Shown one piece after another: positions 61,835-64,000 of a stretch of 64,000 bases of DNA (position 1 is its first letter; every line of letters starts with the position of its first letter). A program made the position numbers and the translations under genes. This DNA is from Paenibacillus sp. USDA918EY (lineage in GTDB: Bacteria; Bacillota; Bacilli; Paenibacillales; Paenibacillaceae), in NCBI RefSeq assembly GCF_009870825.1, contig NZ_WTWY01000001.1, positions 124,001-188,000 of the forward strand, read 5' to 3'. Below the pieces are notes generated by a model. That model was not told the DNA's origin. It made no database searches and saw only the letters and a program-made list of their open reading frames with translations.

Positions 61835-63667
61835 ATGAGAGGGGAAATGAATTCCAAGAGGCGCATGTTGTTGCCTTTCGGCATGAAGCTGTTTATTTCC
61901 TATCTGTTTTTAATCATCGTCCCTATTTTTATTTTCGGGTACATCGCCAACACGATCCTGGTCGATCTTTACGGCAAGCAGATGAACACCAATCTGACCG
62001 GAACGATGGCGCAAATCCGCGACAACATTAATTACAAGCTGGAGGATACGCAGCGCCTGTCCGATACGCTGTATTTCGACGAAAGCATGCCGCTGGAAAT
62101 CATGCGGTACGAGGAGGGCTGGGTCAGCTACCAGACGACAACCAAGCTGCTGATCCCGAAATTCCGGCAAACCGTGGATTCGACCAACCGCAAAATATGG
62201 ATGAGCGTATACCTAAAAAACGAAACGCTGCCGGAAATCTACAACAATGACCCTCCTGCCTCCGACCCGCTTGCCAAGGGAAAACATTGGGAGCTGTTTC
62301 ATTTGCGGCGGATTATGGACAAACCTTGGTACGCGGATTTTCCGAAGGAGGATTACGGCAAAACCGTCGTGTGGCGGCAGGTCGAGGACGACGGCAGATT
62401 CGGCAGGATCAGTCTGCTGCGGCGGCTGGTGGATACTCGTAATCCGCTTGATCTGGAGACGATCGGTTTCATGCGGATCAGCGTGTATCTGTCTGAAATT
62501 TTCCAGAGCGTCAACGTCGACAAATTCGGCAGCGGCAGCATGCTGCTTGTTCTCGATGAAAATGACCGCATCATTTACGGCTCGGGCGAAAACGTACCCG
62601 ACCTGCATTCCGACTACAAGCTTATGGACGTGTCGCGTTTTACGGCGCTGAGCGAAAACCTGCCCAAGCTGAACTGGAAAATGACCGCACTTGTTCCGGA
62701 TACGATCATCCAGCACGAAACCCGAAAAATCAATTTGCTGACGGTCGTGATCTGCCTGGCAAGCTTTATCGTGGTGCTGATCTTCGCTTTGGGCGTCTCG
62801 CGATTTTTTTCCAGAAGGGTGTCCAAAGTCGTCTCGATATTAAACCTATTCCAGCAGGGGGATTTTCATAAACGGTTCCATTACAAAGGCAATGATGAGT
62901 TCGCCATGATTGCCGCTTCGCTGAACAAGCTGGGCGAACAAACCGAGCGGTTGATCGAGGAGGTTTACCTCACGAACCTGAAGAAAAAGCAAGCGGAGCT
63001 TGAAACGCTGCAGGCGCAAATCAATCCGCATTTTTTGTATAATACGCTTTCCTCGATCAGCCGGTTGGCCAAATTCGGCCAGGTGGACAAGCAGCATCAG
63101 ATGGTAATGAATTTGGCGAAATTTTACCGGTTGTCGTTAAACGACGGACAGACGATTATCGCCATCCATAAGGAATTGGAACAAACGCAAGCTTACCTGG
63201 ATATCCAGAAAGTGAAATACGGCGACCGCATGGACGCAGAGTTTAACATTGAACCAAGGATCGTTAATTACGTGACGGTCAAGCTCATTTTGCAGCCGTT
63301 TTTGGAAAACGCGCTGCAGCATGCCTGGCGCGGGGACCATATTTACATCCGCGTCAGCGGACGGGTGGAGCAGGAAACGAACTCGATTTTGTTCGAGATT
63401 ATGGACGACGGCATCGGCATCGGAAGGGAACGGCTAAAGCAGGTCGTTTCGGCGATGCATGCGCCACATTCTCCGGCGAACCGCGGGAGGGGAAGAGGTT
63501 ACGGCATCCGCAACGTAAACGAACGGATCAAGCTGTATTTCGGCAACGATTACGGGGTGCAGCTGTACAGCACGCCGGGCGTCGGCACGACCGTGCTTAT
63601 CCGCATTCCGATGGAGCGCGCGGCCTCCCAGGCGCCCGAATCGCTGGATTCGAAATGGACGGGATAA
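61835..63667 (+). CDS. Sensor histidine kinase, YesM-like
   Basis: 610 residues: membrane helix near 12-38, an extracellular sensor (Cache-like) domain to about 295, second helix at about 296-318, HAMP, then the His_kinase domain with QAQINPHFLYNTLSSISRLA (phospho-His in PHFLYN) near 398, and an HATPase with LQPFLENALQHAW near 490 and DDGIGI. Start 61835 or 61847 (preceded by GAGGGG). Directly after the regulator (2 bases). Confidence 0.95.
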   Translation: MRGEMNSKRRMLLPFGMKLFISYLFLIIVPIFIFGYIANTILVDLYGKQMNTNLTGTMAQIRDNINYKLEDTQRLSDTLYFDESMPLEIMRYEEGWVSYQTTTKLLIPKFRQTVDSTNRKIWMSVYLKNETLPEIYNNDPPASDPLAKGKHWELFHLRRIMDKPWYADFPKEDYGKTVVWRQVEDDGRFGRISLLRRLVDTRNPLDLETIGFMRISVYLSEIFQSVNVDKFGSGSMLLVLDENDRIIYGSGENVPDLHSDYKLMDVSRFTALSENLPKLNWKMTALVPDTIIQHETRKINLLTVVICLASFIVVLIFALGVSRFFSRRVSKVVSILNLFQQGDFHKRFHYKGNDEFAMIAASLNKLGEQTERLIEEVYLTNLKKKQAELETLQAQINPHFLYNTLSSISRLAKFGQVDKQHQMVMNLAKFYRLSLNDGQTIIAIHKELEQTQAYLDIQKVKYGDRMDAEFNIEPRIVNYVTVKLILQPFLENALQHAWRGDHIYIRVSGRVEQETNSILFEIMDDGIGIGRERLKQVVSAMHAPHSPANRGRGRGYGIRNVNERIKLYFGNDYGVQLYSTPGVGTTVLIRIPMERAASQAPESLDSKWTG

Positions 63668-63670
63668 AAA

Positions 63671-63710
63671 GACCCCGCACTGCCGGACCATCTCGGCAGG
63701 CGGGGTTTTT
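63671..63710 (+). terminator. Terminator after the kinase gene
   Basis: GACCCCGC-act-GCCG / CGGC-ag-GCGGGG, followed by TTTTT; A5 on the left side. Confidence 0.85.
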
Positions 63711-63784
63711 AGGGCATGGAGTTAAGGTGCCCCTGACGTCAAGGCCTTCGGTTCACGGCATACGCAGGGCTTTTCCTGTACGGA

Positions 63785-64000
63785 TTATCTTTCGTCCGAA
63801 GACAGATCCAGCCAGGCCAATTCCTCACGGGTCAGCTTAATGCGGGAGCCTTCGTCGCAAGAACGGAGCTCTTCTTCGGATTGGGCGCCGATCAGCGCGC
63901 AGGTCGGAAACGGCTGGTTCAGCACATAAGCGAGCGCAATTTGAATCGGGGTGACGTTGCGCTCCGCGGCAAGCTGTTTGGCGCGCTCAAGCCGTTCCCA
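63785..64000 (-). CDS. Aldo/keto reductase, C-terminal part only
   Basis: Minus-strand frame running off the window end: 71 residues (WERLERAKQLAAERNVTPIQ and on to LSSDER). NVTPIQIALAYVLNQP and ALIGAQSEEELRS are the cofactor-binding end of the larger AKR subgroup (YhdN/IolS-like). The N-terminus lies beyond 64000. Different from the smaller AKR at 21260. Confidence 0.85.
   Translation of the reverse strand, partial: WERLERAKQLAAERNVTPIQIALAYVLNQPFPTCALIGAQSEEELRSCDEGSRIKLTREELAWLDLSSDER

Noticed and set aside
1..64000. CRISPR arrays, tRNA or rRNA genes, insertion sequences and prophage
   Set aside because: No regularly spaced repeats of CRISPR type, no tRNA cloverleaf or rRNA signature, no transposase or integrase frames found by reading.

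Overview
The window comes from the chromosome of an endospore-forming Firmicute, most likely Paenibacillus or a close relative. The evidence is a run of sporulation genes (ylxY, dpaA/dpaB, tepA, spoIIIE/ftsK, spoVS, sleB), AGGAGG-type ribosome binding sites, frequent TTG/GTG starts, a T-box leader, a Cheo-type LexA box upstream of recA, and gene order that follows the Bacillus subtilis infB-to-ymcA segment with Paenibacillus-like insertions. Assignments rest on reading motifs and gene order; no database search was run.

Region 1 (1-21.1 kb) is translation and RNA housekeeping followed by dipicolinate/lysine and envelope genes: infB (5' end outside the window), rbfA, nrnA, truB, ribF, rpsO, pnp, then ylxY, mlpA, dut, dpaA-dpaB, dapG, dapA, RNase J, a CBS-domain protein, tepA, ylzJ-like and ftsK/spoIIIE. 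Between dpaB and dapG, where B. subtilis has asd, there is only a frameshifted 3' remnant of asd.

Region 2 (21.2-24.9 kb) is an insertion: an aldo/keto reductase and an MFS exporter (minus strand) divergent from an HxlR regulator over a cluster of palindromes, then sleB behind a sigma-G-like promoter.

Region 3 (25-43.7 kb) returns to the conserved order: yfmF/yfmH/ymfI (EF-P 5-aminopentanol modification set), ymfJ, ymfK, rodZ-like, a small membrane protein, yajQ, pgsA, cinA, recA, recX, rny, ymdB (apparently starting at ATT), spoVS behind a sigma-H-like promoter, an M19 dipeptidase, pduL, miaB and ricA. The cotE/mutS genes that usually follow are not present.

Region 4 (43.8-56.3 kb) is accessory: a GNAT, a hotdog thioesterase, an NrtR-like Nudix regulator with nicotinate phosphoribosyltransferase and a clear promoter-overlapping operator, a quinone oxidoreductase, a lipoprotein, MoaB, a CobW/COG0523 metallochaperone, an arginine T-box leader with argS, a two-gene ABC transporter, a HEPN-like protein and an SLH/PrcB-like protein.

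Region 5 (56.4-64 kb) is a carbohydrate uptake module: two LplB/LplC-type permeases and a binding lipoprotein with a CcpA cre-like site in front, then a YesN-type response regulator and a YesM-type sensor kinase. The window ends in the 3' part of a second aldo/keto reductase on the minus strand.

I did not find a clearly new multi-gene system. The most noteworthy items are the decayed asd inside the dpa-dap cluster, the T-box-controlled argS outside its usual context, the Nudix-regulator/pncB operator, the ATT start of ymdB, the HEPN-like protein beside an ABC transporter, a matched pair of GGATTTTGCAAAATCC-type palindromes flanking a hairpin, and a four-copy 12-bp repeat array before the two-component genes.
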